From the NCBI GenBank assembly GCA_004335835.1, contig RWJK01000306.1, forward strand, positions 62,001 through 126,000: a stretch of 64,000 nt of DNA, written 5' to 3'. The notes beneath the pieces were generated by a model that saw only the letters and a program-made list of their open reading frames with translations, did no database searches and was not told the origin of the DNA. Below, in pieces: positions 1-12,635 of the stretch (within the stretch, counting starts at the first letter, position 1; each line of letters begins with the position of its first letter). Made by a program: the position numbers and the translations under genes. Origin of the DNA: Scenedesmus sp. ARA3. Taxonomy: Eukaryota > Chlorophyta > Chlorophyceae > Sphaeropleales > Scenedesmaceae.

Positions 1-3000
1 CTGGCGGTGAGGTTGGCAGTCTGCTCTGGCATGGAGTGTGTTGCCTGAGCAGCAGCTCAGTTGACTGTACAGGTTCTTGGCACGCATCTGTCCTCAGAGC
101 GTGTTTGACCATGTGCAGATTGGCAGTGGCTGCTGCAGCGCTGCCATGCATGTGCATTGCTGTGGTGTCCACATGGGCCTTGGAACTGCTGCCGTGTGCA
201 GGAGCAAGCAGCCGGGAAGGAAAGCATAGAATGAAGAGTGAAGGAACCGGGGGCTTTGCAGAACTCAGCAAGAGTTCGTTTGCAGGAATGGGTTGTGTGG
301 TTTTCGCATTGAGGAGACACTTGGATATGAGAGCTTCTGATGCACCGCGTGAAGCAGCAGCTGCATGTTGCCAAAGCAGCTGAATGTTGTTGCGCTTGAA
401 GCTGCTGCACCTCCGCGTGGGTACATAGCATCAGCGCTTGCTTCTGTTGTTCCACTGTGCATGCTGAGAACGGAAAAGGATGAGTGTCAGGTTGGTGGTG
501 ACGGCGGCTGTCGAATAAACAGCAAACAGCTTTGTGCAGATGCATTTCTTATACGGTGTTGTGCCACTCTCGGCTCCAGGTTTGTGTTTGCATTGTACGT
601 ACAGCCGGCACCACCACCTTCTGCTTTCAAGGCCAGGATAGACCCCCAGAATCCTTGCAGCCAGTGCTGTGCTTGCTGGTGCAGAGGTCATGTATTGTGC
701 AGCCGCAGGTGCTGAAGTTGAGAGAAGCCAGGCGCACCTCGCCTGGCACCCCTCCAGCAGCTGATTGGAGGCTGTTCCACACCACAACCGGTGCACTGGA
801 CCACGCTGACGCATCGCGCATGTTGATTGATTCGCTGGTTCTGTTATGACTCTCCTAGCAGCACAGCACACAGCACATCAGGGCCTGGGGGGTTCTAGAC
901 CTGCTGTCTATCTGACTGTGTTGATAGCCTTTCTCATGCTGCAGAGTTGTATGATTGAGACCATATGCCTCGTAAAGGAGGCTTGCATTTGCTTTGGGTT
1001 TATGCAAGCGGCTCCCGCCCTGCACCACCAACACACAGAGCATGATGTGTGTGCAGGGCAGAGGCGTATTTGCTGTGGCTGGTAGTGTGTGTTTGAGCAT
1101 CGCGCATCGCACGTCGCAACATCGACTCTTCCTAGCGTTGCTATGTGATGTCGAGTGCAGGCAATCGCTGGGGTTTTGGCGCGAAGTCAAAAACCCTGGT
1201 CGCCAGCAGGAGCATAGCACTCCTAGCAGGCGGCAGGGGCGTTGTTCCGCAGGAAAAAACATACATGCTTCTGTTTTGGGGCCGCAGCATGGTGTCGAGC
1301 GTTGCTGCTGGCTGGCATTTGTGTATCTTGCTCCGGCTTGGGCAGCTGGGGAGCTTCCGGGTGCACCTGCCTTGTTCACAGCAAGAAAGAAGTTCACAGC
1401 AGAGTTCTCACTGTGAGCTTTGAACTTCCTGGTGTGAAAAAGCGGGGCAGCTGTGCCCCCTGCCAGCATCCACCATCACGTTTGGGAGAACTCTTCCATC
1501 ATGGTTTGCAGAGGTGTGCAAAACAGGACGGCATCACAGTTTGCAGTTGTGTTGTGTGCATTCGAGATTTGCTTGTGCTTCGGCAAGCGTCGGGCATGCG
1601 GGTTATTGGGAGCTGATCGCAGTAGGACATCACATTGCATGGGTTGCAGGTCAAAAGGTAGGATTATGCTTGTCTCTCCGGCTGATTGGCCGCTTTGGGG
1701 CTAGGCTGGGGATAGGCTAGGCACCATACACAGCAGTGCACGCTGATGTGAGCTAGGTGCCACACAGCAGTACGTATTGGTGGTAGATGGCAGGTTGCAG
1801 GCAGCGGCGGTGTGGTGGTGCGTGGTGCGTGCGGTGCTGGCATGTGTGCCCGTGTGCTTGCTTTCAGGCTGAGTGGCGTTCACAGATGCCGAATGTATAG
1901 TATACTTGATGCATGGGCTGCTCTGCTGGCCTGCCACCACGTGCGTTGATATGGATGTTTTGGGATCCTGGTCCACTTGGTCAGTTCCTTACAGCAGGAA
2001 TCACTGCTGCAGGCGATTCGCAGAGGGCCATGGGCGCTTTGCCAAGTGCCGCAGCAGGTGTTAGATGTCGGTTTAGTCCGCAACTCGTTAGCGTGCAGTG
2101 TGTGACAGCAGGGGTTAGTGTGCGTACCACGTGTGTTTTAGCCGCTCGGAAAGCGAGCACTTGAGAGTGTAGCATCTACATCTGGCGCAGGCCTTGCCTG
2201 CTCACGGCCACTCTCAGCCACTGTCCTTTGGGTGTCGACTGCAGCGTGCTTTGACCATTGTAGGTGAAAGAAGTTGAATCAAGTATGTGATGGACCTCGC
2301 CATCGCAGCCAATGCAGTTTCATTCATCAGGGCAAAGCACCGCATTCATTGCAGCCGCCGCACAGGTGGCGGTGGGACAGGACTTGTTTGCATTGCAAGA
2401 TGCACTAGGCACGGCATCCAACCAATTGCCGCGGGCTATGCTAGTAGCTCGTGGAGAGTTGCGCGCCTGTTGTCTGTTGTTTGCGCTGCAGCTGACAGGG
2501 CGCCGATCCTGTTCATTTTGGTCAAGTTTCCATGATTGCGAGCCAACCATTCAAGCTTGGTTGAATGAACATACCGTGGGTGCCGTGTTTGGGCATCAAG
2601 CAGTTGTGCTGCTGCTCAGCCGGTTGCTAAGGCTAGGCCCCTGCTGTGCGTTTGACTTCAGCCGTGTGACGGCGGCTGTGTTTGTATCATAGTGCTGCCT
2701 GTTTGCAAGGCATGCATGCCCAGCAGTTGATGTGACGTGCTCACTGCACAGGCACGACACACTGATGACGGTGGTTTGTTGACAGGAGAGCAATCGATTG
2801 CTGCGCTCTCGAGTCACCAGACCTGGCACATGCTTCAGAGCACCGGCCATCAGTTACAATGATTGTAACTCTCCTCAAGACGCTTGTGTACTGTGCAGTC
2901 ACTGGCATGACGGTCATTGCAACTCTTGCAACACAGCCTCTGTTCTTGAGGAGGTCCCTGTGCAGTCTTGCTACGAGCCTGACAAGCAAAAGGAGAAGAC

Positions 3001-3507
3001 CAAAACTGTTGATTGTGTCACACGCTCCTTACAAATCACACAACGTCAACAGCACTTCCCTATTCTGTATGTAGGGCGCGCCCGGACCTGACGTGGCAGC
3101 ACAGTGCGGCAACAATGCAGGCTGTGCGCAGTGCACAGGGCAACCTGCTGACAAGCAGCCAAACCTGTTCCAGCCTGGTGCAACTGCACCAGATCGGCAG
3201 CAGCTGCACGGCGCGCCAAAGAGCTCTCGACACCTGCCATCTCACCACGCTCAAAAAGGGTGCAAAACGTTTTCACCCTGTTCACCACACGCTGCAAAGC
3301 CTCACTCGTCTCTCGCTTGCCTCTGCGCCACAAAAACAGCGCAGCACTTGTCTCTCAACCGTTACAGCACATGCCAGTCGTTGGCAGCACATCTCTGCCT
3401 CACCCACAGCAGCTGCTGCTTTCTACTGCACCCTCCCAGCCTAGCCGCCGCCACTGCATCCACTGCGCACAGGTGCTCACAGCACTCAACGCGGCTGCTG
3501 CTTCCCA
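1..3507. other. Gene-poor left flank
   Basis: I find no convincing gene. The open frames on both strands are short, low in complexity and lack recognisable motifs or a phase-consistent chain of splice sites. The right end presumably holds the 3' untranslated region of the sterol dehydrogenase gene. An exon of a gene lying mostly to the left cannot be excluded. Confidence 0.5.
3362..3366 (-). promoter_or_regulatory. Candidate poly(A) signal (TGTAA) of the sterol dehydrogenase gene
   Basis: TGTAA on the minus strand lies about 140 nt past the stop codon. TGTAA is the usual polyadenylation signal in chlorophycean algae. A pentamer occurs often by chance, and most other genes here lack one at a similar distance, so this is weak. 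Confidence 0.3.
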
Positions 3508-4544
3508 CTACTGCGCCTTCCCAGCCTTAGCGGCTGCTGGCGCATCCGCGTTGCGCAGGTGCTCAAAGTGCGCCACCGTGCGCTGTATTCCCTCCTGCAA
3601 AGGCACCCCTGGCACATAGCCCAGCAGCTTCTTCGCCTTCTCGCAGCTGAATGCGCGCTGCCGGGTCACAATGCGCACTCGGAACACCGTGAAGTCAGTG
3701 GACAGCTCCTTGATTGGCTTGAGCAGCGGCCGAATCACGTACTCAAACAGCATTGCAATGCACAGGATGAGCAGCAATGGCAGCTTGATGTGGGGCCGCG
3801 CATAGCCCAGGCCCTGCAGCATGTCTCCGGTGAAGGTCCAGAAGGGGATGGGCTCCTGGTTGGTGATGAACAGGGCTTGGCCGGCAAGGGGCGAGCCGAT
3901 TGCCAGCTTGTCCGCAGCCTGCGGGCAGAGCAGGGGTGGGGAAGAGGGGCGGAGGAGATTAGGTGCTGTTTGGATGGGGTGATGAGCGCAGTGCTTCCTG
4001 GTGTTGCTTGACCCCCTTTTGGCGCATCGGGGGTGCAGCCGGTTCAAGGGCAGAACGATCTCCCATGCAGATGCTGTCAGGGGCTAGGAGGTACAGCAGT
4101 GAACAACGAGGCCTCATGCTGCAGGCAGCGGGGCCGATTGCCAGCTGGTCACCATCCTGTGGCGCTAGCGCAGCACAAATAACAACGTAAATCGTCACAA
4201 AGCTTTGACGACTGACACTGTCACTCCGCAACTACAGAGCGCTCACAGTGTGTGAACAACAACATGCGTGGCATCCAGCAAGCCTAACCCAGCCTGGCAC
4301 CAGCCGCACGCCGCCACCCACCAGCACATGCGCCTGCGCCACGTTGCCCACGTATGTGAAGTCCCACACATTCTTGCCGTTGCCAATGATGTACTTCATC
4401 TTGCCTGCCTTGGCCTGGCGCACAAACGTGGGCACCATCACAGTGTCACCCTCACCAAAGATTCCGGAGGGGCGCAGCGCCACCACCGCCAAGCTGGGAC
4501 TGTTGGCAGCTAGCACCAGCTGCTCACCCTTCACCTTGGTCTCT

Positions 4545-4583
<39 letters not shown>

Positions 4584-5828
4584 GCCCAGCAGCGGTTAAT
4601 GGATCATCATCATCAGCAGCAGTTGACGAGTCAGCACAGCGCCACAAACACAAGCATCAGCTGCCATGTGCTGGCCCTCAAGCTCTGCGGCGCCGCACCT
4701 GTCAGCTTGTAGATATATGGTGAGGTGATGCACAGGTGGTACACCAATCACACAGCCCACCAAGCAAGCATAACAGCAGACAGCAGGTGCTGTTGTGCTT
4801 AGAAAAAGGGCCGCAACAAGCTCCCCTGCATGCCCTTGTTACACCAGGAGCAAAGCAGCTGAGAAGAGAAGTGCACGCTCAGTCCAGGCAATGCAGATAA
4901 TTGCAGGCAAACTTTCTACCGCCAGCAGCTGAGTGATGCAGCCTCACCTGTGTAGTAGTCCATGGGGCGGGCAGTGTAGGGCCTGCTCTCATCAACACCC
5001 ACCAGGTCGCTGCCATCAAACACAACTGCAGGCACAAGATGCAGCAGCAGCAGCAGCAGCAGGTAAGCGCATGCGTCCTCAACAAAACAGGCACTTCAGC
5101 AACACAGATCGCAATGTTGCAGTGAAGGGCCGGCCCTTACTCCAAGCGGCTGTATGCTGTGCACAGCATGCAAACAGACACCAGAGAACAGAAACAGCTG
5201 CGGTGACATCAGCACAGAGATCAACTCAAAGCAAACTTGCGCATGCGTATGCAAGAACCACTGCCTTACCCCGCCATGCGATTCCATCATCGAGTGCCCT
5301 GCCACACTGCACGCATGAGTCGCATCATGCTGCCAACCACCAGCCACTGGCAGTGGTGCTCACATGCATGCAGCTCACCCCGCATCCATCCCGCATCAAC
5401 CTGATGCAATTCACAGGCTCCAAGCGTATGGAACATACAGCGCAATCTAAACACAGCTGCCACTGCCACCCACCTGATGCGCTGCTGGTGTAGACCAGGC
5501 TGGAAATGCCCAGCTGCTTGCACGCCTCCACAACATGAGCAGTGCCCTTCACATTCACATCGTCCATAAGCTGCTTGTTCAGCGCGTTCTCACTCGTGGG
5601 CGTGGCAGTCGCCACATGCACCGCTACGTCAACGCCCCTGCACGCGTTTGTAACATCTTCCTGCTTCCTGATGTCACCCACAACCATGTCAGCACCAGGA
5701 TTGCCGCAGGCGCGGATGTCAAACACGCGCACTTTGTAGCGCCCGGTGTCCAGCAGCTGCTGCACAATGTGCTTGCCAAGAAAGCCGGCACCACCGACCA
5801 CCAAGGCAGTTCGCTTTGCAGGTGCCAT
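3508..5828 (-). CDS. 3-beta-hydroxysteroid dehydrogenase / C-4 decarboxylase-like protein
   Basis: Four exons (5828-5474, 5025-4948, 4542-4322, 3918-3508) join in phase into 354 aa. The N-terminus has a Rossmann nucleotide-binding loop GGAGFLG (residues 12-18), followed by a TSSAS segment and the short-chain dehydrogenase pair Y143xxxK147. Next come the LRPSGIFGEGD region and the DFTYVGNVAQAH motif typical of the 3-beta-HSD family. The C-terminal third has a hydrophobic segment (LPLLLILCIAMLFEYVI), consistent with an ER-membrane enzyme. Family knowledge: NAD(P)-dependent oxidation at C-3 with loss of the C-4 carboxyl group during sterol C-4 demethylation. The length matches the family, and the start at 5828 directly precedes the Rossmann strand. 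The first bases of exon 4 have a degenerate copy in the preceding intron near 4125-4160. A related short-chain dehydrogenase substrate cannot be excluded. Confidence 0.88.
4122..4160 (-). repeat. Decayed copy of exon 4 start in a sterol dehydrogenase intron
   Basis: The minus strand reads an acceptor-like ACAG followed by a diverged copy of the first roughly 30 bases of the true exon 4 (start 3918). The shared core is CAGCTGGCAATCGGC versus AAGCTGGCAATCGGC. The copy lies 238 bp upstream of the true acceptor in transcript direction. Confidence 0.65.
4545..4581 (+). repeat. (CAG)n tract adjoining an acceptor
   Basis: About twelve CAG units on the plus strand. Read in the direction of the minus-strand gene they are (CTG)n, and the last unit supplies the CAG acceptor of exon 3 of the sterol dehydrogenase gene. 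Confidence 0.9.
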
Positions 5829-6136
5829 GCTACTGAAAGCTGCTGCTGCCGTTGGTGTGGGTCACAACGTTCAAAGGCGGTATCACCTGCAGAGCAGGAT
5901 CAAGCAAATTGCCAGGTGATGTCAAGGATGCCGGCTGTCGTAACATGCCTGCTGAGCCTGAGGCTAGCACTTATTGCTGCATGCACTTATGGCTGCATGC
6001 TGACCTTGTGCAGTTCACCAAAGCCACCGCCGCACCACAACACAGCAAGTGCATATGCACATATAATTGCGCACAATCACTCCACCCAAAATTGCTGTTG
6101 CTGCTGCTGCTGCTGCTCGCCATTGCGCACAGCGCC
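5829..6136. promoter_or_regulatory. Short tandem-gene spacer, presumed promoter of the sterol dehydrogenase gene
   Basis: Only 308 bp separate the stop of the upstream small-protein gene from the dehydrogenase start, and both genes are on the minus strand. It must hold the 3' end of one gene and the promoter of the other. I see no clear TATA box. A pure CTG run lies near 6098-6118. Confidence 0.4.
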
Positions 6137-6930
6137 TCACTTCTTCTGCTGTGCCTCCTTTTTCTTGCGCAGCTCCTCCAGTGCCGCGTCCACCTTCTGC
6201 TCGAGCGTGTAGGCAGCGAGCGCGTCAGCAAGTGTGGGAAGCTCCTTGGCTCCGTGGGCCTGCGGGTCTGCTGCTGCAGTGGGGAACTGCGGTGGGATGA
6301 GGCGGCGCAGCAGGACAGCACGAACAACACGTGAGTTCAGCTGTCAGTGGTCCGCTGGTATGGGCAATTCCCTCTGCCTGCTCAACACGCACGAGGTCTG
6401 CATGCCCTGTGCCCGGACGCTGGATGTTTTGAAATCTACGAGGGCCGCTAGCAGTTTGCTTGAGCATGCTTTGGCCACTTGTTCCCTAAGCAAAGTCACA
6501 GCTGCTGCCATGTCAGCATGCCAGCCAGCTGCTGCCTGGCAGCTGTTGTAAAAGCCAGGCTGCTGCTCCAACTCACCACTTCCTTCACCCACTCGAGGTT
6601 GTCTGGGTTCCTGGCAAAGCCGTAACCAAACCAGATAGGCACGGACACAAAGATGGCCCACTTGGTGCGCTGCAGCAGCATTGAACACAGCAGGACAGTT
6701 GCACGTCACGTGCAATCGTTGACAGGAGTTGGAGCCGTGATGTATGTACAGGAAGCCTGGCCAAAAACAGGGTTGACGGTGCAAGCAAGAGTTCCAATCA
6801 CAGCATGGCAGCAGTAGCACCACAGCAGAGAAAGCAACATGCAGGAGCAGCAACCCAGCAGACAGCTCACCTCAAGGGTCTTTCTTGACAGAAGATCCCT
6901 CCAGAAGTTCTCAGGGAAGCGGGGCGGCAT
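6137..6930 (-). CDS. Small single-pass membrane protein, 100 aa, function unknown
   Basis: Three exons (6930-6871, 6669-6577, 6286-6137) each end on a codon boundary with canonical GT..AG introns, giving a compact 100-aa protein. Residues about 24-39 (WAIFVSVPIWFGYGFA) form one probable membrane span flanked by basic residues. The C-terminal 35 residues are a charged, likely helical tail (LEELRKKKEAQQKK). Size, a single helix and a basic N-terminus resemble accessory subunits of organellar membrane complexes, but I do not recognise the family, so that is only a suggestion. The open frame across exactly matching splice phases and the ordinary amino acid composition, unlike the surrounding low-complexity frames, argue that the gene is real. 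Confidence 0.65.
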
Positions 6931-7720
6931 GAGCTGCCTGCAGGACAACCGCCGGCAGGACAGTGACCAGGCTGATAGCCAGCAATACACTGTGCTGTCG
7001 GTCCTGTTGCAAGCTGCATGAAGCTTATCTGCTGCTGCTGTTACTATCTAAGGCAAGCAGCTGTTTGCATGAGCTTGCTCACAGACGATCTGCTGTTGGC
7101 CTACTGGCTTATGAATGGGTGACTGCCAGGGAGGGAGAGTGCCCTGGGCCACGCTCAACTACTCCTGCAACTCATGCGCTCGCCGTTGTACATTCAAAAT
7201 CACATACGCATGAATGCGTGTGATCCAACTGCTGGACATACCTGCGCTGAAAGTGAGTGGGTGAGTTGCACTGGGCGCTGCTGCTGGACTGGAGAGACGA
7301 CCTCGTCCTCAAGAGCTGGTGCACCGGTTGAAACGAGCTATAGTGTGTGATCATCTCACTGGATTGGAGAATTGTAGAACGAGCATTGCGATTTCCATCA
7401 AAACCCTCCTCAGTGTGACACTCTCGCTTGGCTGTCTTGTACTTGGATCACTTGTTTTATTTCAATGAGCGCGATTAACGTTGATTCATGTCTGCTGATC
7501 CAGCTGCCCTCTTGTACCTGTCAAGGGTGTTCACCACCTGCTTCCTAGTTGTGCTTAGTTCTTTGGCCGATCGGCACATGGAGCACGTAATATCCTTTGA
7601 AGCTGCCTCAAGTTTATGAGGCCGGACTGGCAGAAGCTTTCTTGCTCTAGCCTGGTACTAGGATAGCAAGCAGTGGGCAGGCAGGCTGTTGTCTCCACAC
7701 CAGGCATTAGCAATAGCAGC
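6931..7720. promoter_or_regulatory. Divergent intergenic region between the small membrane protein and cullin-4
   Basis: These 790 bp separate two head-to-head starts and should contain both promoters and the 5' untranslated regions. An in-frame stop (7664-7666) precedes the cullin ATG. No TATA box is convincing. Confidence 0.45.
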
Positions 7721-9464
7721 ATGTCCAACCAGAGCAACAGCACCAAACCTGGGATGGTTATCAACGCGCCAGGGGCGCGAGCCACGCCCCAGAACGGCCA
7801 AACAGCGCCCAGGAAGCTTGTCATGAAGCCCCTCAAGTGTGAGTGCCACCAGGCCTTGGCTTTTGGCCTCACTGGTGCAGCGTGCATGGCCCAGCACGTT
7901 CACATGCCACTGCTGCCACTGAAACTGTGTTGCTTCTTGGCCTTAAATTCAGAAAACTTGTTTTGCTGTCTAGACCCCTTGGTCGCTCTGCCTCCTGCAA
8001 GCAGTTCTGCAGCTGCACAGCCTTGCGTTCGGTGTGTGCAGCAACACACCCCGTGAGAGCACTTGCTGTATGGCTGGCAGCAACCTCTGCATGATCAACC
8101 TGCCTGGCTGTTCTCACTTCAGCTGACCAAACCACTTTATGCTATTGTTTACGACACCACCAACACACTGAACTGCAGTGAAGCCGCAGCTGCCTGCCAA
8201 CTTTGAGGCGGAGACATGGGCCAAGCTGCAGGCCGCAGTGCAGGCGGTGCACCACAAGCAGCCAGTGGCAACCAGCCTAGAGGAGCTCTACAGGGTGCGT
8301 GGCAGCAGCAGCGGCAGCTGACAAGGCAGTTGACAAGGCATCTCACACATCAGTGCAGGCAATCTACGCCAGGACGATGTGCATGGTGCAGCAGGCGATG
8401 CATGCAATGCGGGTGTTAATCTGTGTCAAGCAGCTGGTTGTAATGGGTGTGGCATGATGCTGGATACCATTGCTGACATCTAGACATCACCATGCAGCAG
8501 TGGTGCGGTGCAGCTGCTGTAGTGCACTGTGTCAGTGCTGAGCACTCAGCGTGCATTGGCGCCTAAGATGCGGCCAAGTGCGGCTCTGCCCAGCTTGATG
8601 CACATTGTGCGCTGCATCGCGTTCTGTTTGAATGTGCAACGCACGCCGTTTGCGTAAGCATGGTGCCACTTACCTTCTCTAACATGCCCTAACATGTCAC
8701 TAACAGGTCACTTATCATGTCACTCGCACCCGCAGGCCGTCGAGGACATGTGCCGGCACCAGATGCAGGACAGGCTGTACAAGAAGCTGCAGGCAGAATG
8801 TGATGCACACATTGCGCAGCAGCTGGCTGCGCTGCAAGCACAAACACAGCTGGCACCGGCAGCCTTCTTAGAGCATGTGGCGGCCATGTGGGACAACTAC
8901 TGCAGCCAGATGCTGCTGATCCGGAGCATTTTTCTGTACCTGGACCGCACGTATGTCATCAGCCTGCCTGGGCTGCGCAGCTTGTTTGACACGGGGCTGG
9001 GCTCACTGCGGCAGCACCTCACACAGCACCCCAAGGTGAGCAGCAGTCACAGCAGCAGCAGCAGCAGCAGCAGCAGCACCCATAAATCAGCACGCTAGAC
9101 ATGCTCACCATGCAGATGCCAGCCTGCAGCAGCAGCAGCAGCAGCCCAAGAGTGCTGCATGCCGAGTGCTGTGCTGTGCTGGGATAGGCTGCGGCAGCAG
9201 CCCACACAGCACCCGAAGGTGCGGAAGTTTAGCAGTCTGTGCCATGCCAGCTGTGCCATCAGGTGAAGCAGCAGTTTGAATAGCAGTTGAATAGCACCTC
9301 ACGCAGCACCCTGATGTGGGCAACAACAGCAACAGCAACAGTCTGGCGTGCTGTGCCACATGCTGTGCTTCCCTGGTGCTGCAGGTTGAGTCCCACATCA
9401 TGCGTGGGCTGCTGGACCTGGTGGACAGGGAGCGCCAGGGAGAGGCAGTGGACAGGTGCGGCTG

Positions 9465-9504
<40 letters not shown>

Positions 9505-10863
9505 ACGTCAGTCAGCGCGCAGCCATTGTGTCACTACTGGTTTTAGGCAGCAGGTGCCTGTGTGCATAAGGCCATTGGGTGCAGCTTTCGAACACATATG
9601 TCTTTTTGCCGGTCTGCCGCGTTGTCGCCATGCAGGCAGCTTCTGGCTGGTCTGGTTCGCATGCTGGGCGGGTTGCTTTGCACTGTAGCAGCAGCAGCTG
9701 TATTCTTTATGTATGCCTAACCAACTGCACGTCTGCTGCTGTGTTATCGCCGTGCAGGCAGCTGCTGGCTGGTCTGGTGCGCATGCTGGGCGGGTTGCTT
9801 TGCAATGTAGCAGCAGCAGCTGTCTTAATTCAAGTGTGCCTAACCAACTGCATGTCTGCTGCTGTGTTATCGCCATGCAGGCAGCTGCTGGCTGGTCTGG
9901 TGCGCACGCTGGGCGGGCTGCTTTGCACTGTAGCAGCAGCAGCTGTTTTCTGTTAAGTATGTTAAGTATGTTAACCGACTGCATGTTGGCTGCTGCGTTG
10001 TCACCATGCAGGCAGCTGCTGGCTGGTCTGGTGCGCATGCTGGGCGGGTTGCTTTGCAATGTAGCAGCAGCAGCTGTCTTCTTCAAGTATGCCTAACCAA
10101 CTGCATGTCTGCTGCTGTGCTGCTCTGCAGGCAGCTGCTGGCTGGTCTGGTGCGCATGCTGGGCGACCTGGGGCTGTACAGCAGTGCCTTCAGCCCGCTG
10201 CTGCTGCAGGAGACGGGGGCCTTCTACCAGGCAGAAGGGCTGCGTCTGATGGAGGCCAGCGATGTGCCACACTACCTGGCACACTGCGAGGTGAGGCGCA
10301 CTGCAAGGAGGCTGCTGTCCATTAGAACATTTGTCTTTGAATGTCTGAATATCTGCAGGGTTGCTTGCTGAGTGCATCCTGTGGTGTGCCGCACTACCTG
10401 GCACACTGCGAGGTGCGGCACACTGCAAGGAGGCTGCCGTCCGTCAGCACATTTGTCTTTGAATGTCTGGACATCTGCAGGGTTGCGTGCCGGGTGCATC
10501 CTGTGGTGTGCCGCACTACCTGGCACACTGCGAGGTGCGGCCCGGAGTTTTGATAGACAGGGCTGGAGTGTTGGAGTGACAGCTGGCAGGGCATTCAAAC
10601 GTGTTCTGTCAGATGAAGCTGGCGGCATGCTGCTGAGGATGTTGTCCATCAGCGTGTTTGTCTTTGAGTGGCTGGTCTCTGCAGGGTTGAGTGCGCGGTG
10701 CATCCCGCTTGCTGACGTTGCAGCTGATATGCCCAGGTTGATGCGTGCGAAGCAGATGCCTGCTGCATTCAAGGGCTATCCATGCATACTCTGCAAGCAC
10801 CGTCCACCTCTTGATTGCCTGTCTTGTGTCCCTACTCCTGCTCCATCTGTCTGCTGTGTGTGC

Positions 10864-10896
<33 letters not shown>

Positions 10897-12587
10897 AGTC
10901 GCGCCTGCAGCAGGAGCAGGAGCGCTGCCTGCACTACCTGGAGCCCAGCAGCAGGCGGCCGCTGCTGCAGGCAGTGGAGCAGCAGCTGCTGGCAGCACAC
11001 ACGCCGCAGATCTTATCCAAGGTAGGCTTGGTGGGAGAGAGAGGGTAACGTTTGCAACAATGCCTGCAGCTGCTGCAGCAGCCGCGCAATGCACAGACTG
11101 CATCCTTCAGGGGCAGGCAACACGCGGTGTTCTTATTGTGCAGTCTGCTCAGAGGGTGTCTTACCAACAATGCATAACGTACTCTTCCCATGGCTCGAGC
11201 GTATACACCTGTGTTGTTGGGCTAGCTGGCTCGCTGCACATGCCTGAAGTGTCTCCTCCACGTCATCACCGTATTTGCTCCGCTGTGCACCTCATTCCGC
11301 CACTGCACTACACTGCGGGCAGGGCTTCAAGCCGCTGATGTCAGCGCAGCGGGTGCAGGACCTGGCACGCATGTACAGCCTGCTGTCGCGAGTAGGCGGT
11401 ACAGACGCGCTGCGCGACGAGTGGCGGCAGTACATCACCACCACAGGCACAGCCATAGTGAAGGATGAAGCCAACGTGAGTGCAGCACAGGCTGCTGCAG
11501 CACCTGCATTCAGCAGCAAGTCTGCGTGCTGGCCAGATGAGAGCTTTTGGGAAGTGCAGTTTGTAATCCAGTGATGTGTGTTTTTGTTCTGTAGCAGAGG
11601 GTGCGCTGTGGGCCGCATATATCTGTTCTGCACCTGCTGCTTGGAAACCTGGTTACATAAACCCTGCCTCATCACCAGTGCACCCGAGTTGTGTGCTGCT
11701 GCACTGCTGCCCTGCAGAACAATGAGCGACAGCTGCAGCTGCTGTGTGGCCAGCCGCCTGTTTCCACTGCATCCGGCAGCATATACGCCTCATGTGTGTG
11801 ATGCCCCGCTGCTGCTGCCCTGCTGCCCCGCAGGACAAGGACATGGTGGAGCGGCTGCTGCAGCTCAAGGCCGCGCTAGACGCCGTGCTAAGCAGCGCCT
11901 TCCAGGCTTCCCCTGCCTTTGCTGACCAGCTCACCAGCGCCTTCCAGAGTGCAGTCAACAGCCGCGCCAACAAGCCTGCCGAGCTGGTGGCCAAGCACAT
12001 CGATGCAAGGCTGCGCGGCAGCAAGGGGGTCGGGGAAGGGGAGCTGGAGGCAGCACTGGACAAGGCGCTGCTGCTGTTCGGGTACATCCAGGTGGGATGG
12101 GTGTTGGTTTGTTTACATTTTGAGGGATGGTTGGCGTCGGGTGTACTGTTGCTTTGTGGATTAGCGTCCTGCCTGCTGCACATCAGGCTGAGGGCATGTC
12201 TACGGCCTGCATCAAGTGTAAACTTCACCTCACTTTGCTGCTGCTGCGCCTGCCGCTGCTGCATCTGCTGCTGCCGCTGCCATTGCTACCACTGCGCGTC
12301 AGGGCAAGGACGTGTCTGAGGCCCTTTCACAAGGGCGACCTTCACATCACTTTGCTGCTGCTGCTGCTGCTGCTGCCGCTGCCGCTGCTGCTGCTGCTGC
12401 TGCTGCTGCTGCAGGGCAAGGACGTGTTTGAGGCCTTCTACAAGCGCGACCTGGCCAAGCGGCTGCTGCTGGGGCGCAGCGCCAGCATGGACGCGGAGAA
12501 GCTCATGATTGCCAAGCTCAAGGCGGGCTGCGGGGGCAACTTCACTGCCAACATAGAGGGCATGTTCAGGTTGGCGGGTGGTTGGCT

Positions 12588-12635
<48 letters not shown>

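Noticed and set aside
855..1469. Minus-strand 204-codon frame in the left flank
   Set aside because: It is cysteine- and histidine-rich low-complexity sequence with no motif, no splice partners and composition like neighbouring non-coding DNA.
9508..10086. Minus-strand 192-codon frame with an internally repeated protein (units like [14 protein letters not shown])
   Set aside because: It is the antisense reading of the duplicated CUL4 exon 5 edges. The protein repeat only mirrors the 122-bp DNA repeat, and no splice or family evidence supports it.
9585..10130. Mutually exclusive alternative copies of CUL4 exon 5
   Set aside because: The intronic copies contain only the first 30 or so exon bases and lack the remaining about 110, so they cannot replace the exon.
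9585..10545. A CRISPR-like array
   Set aside because: The whole unit of about 122 bp is repeated, without short identical repeats separated by unique spacers, and the context is a eukaryotic intron.
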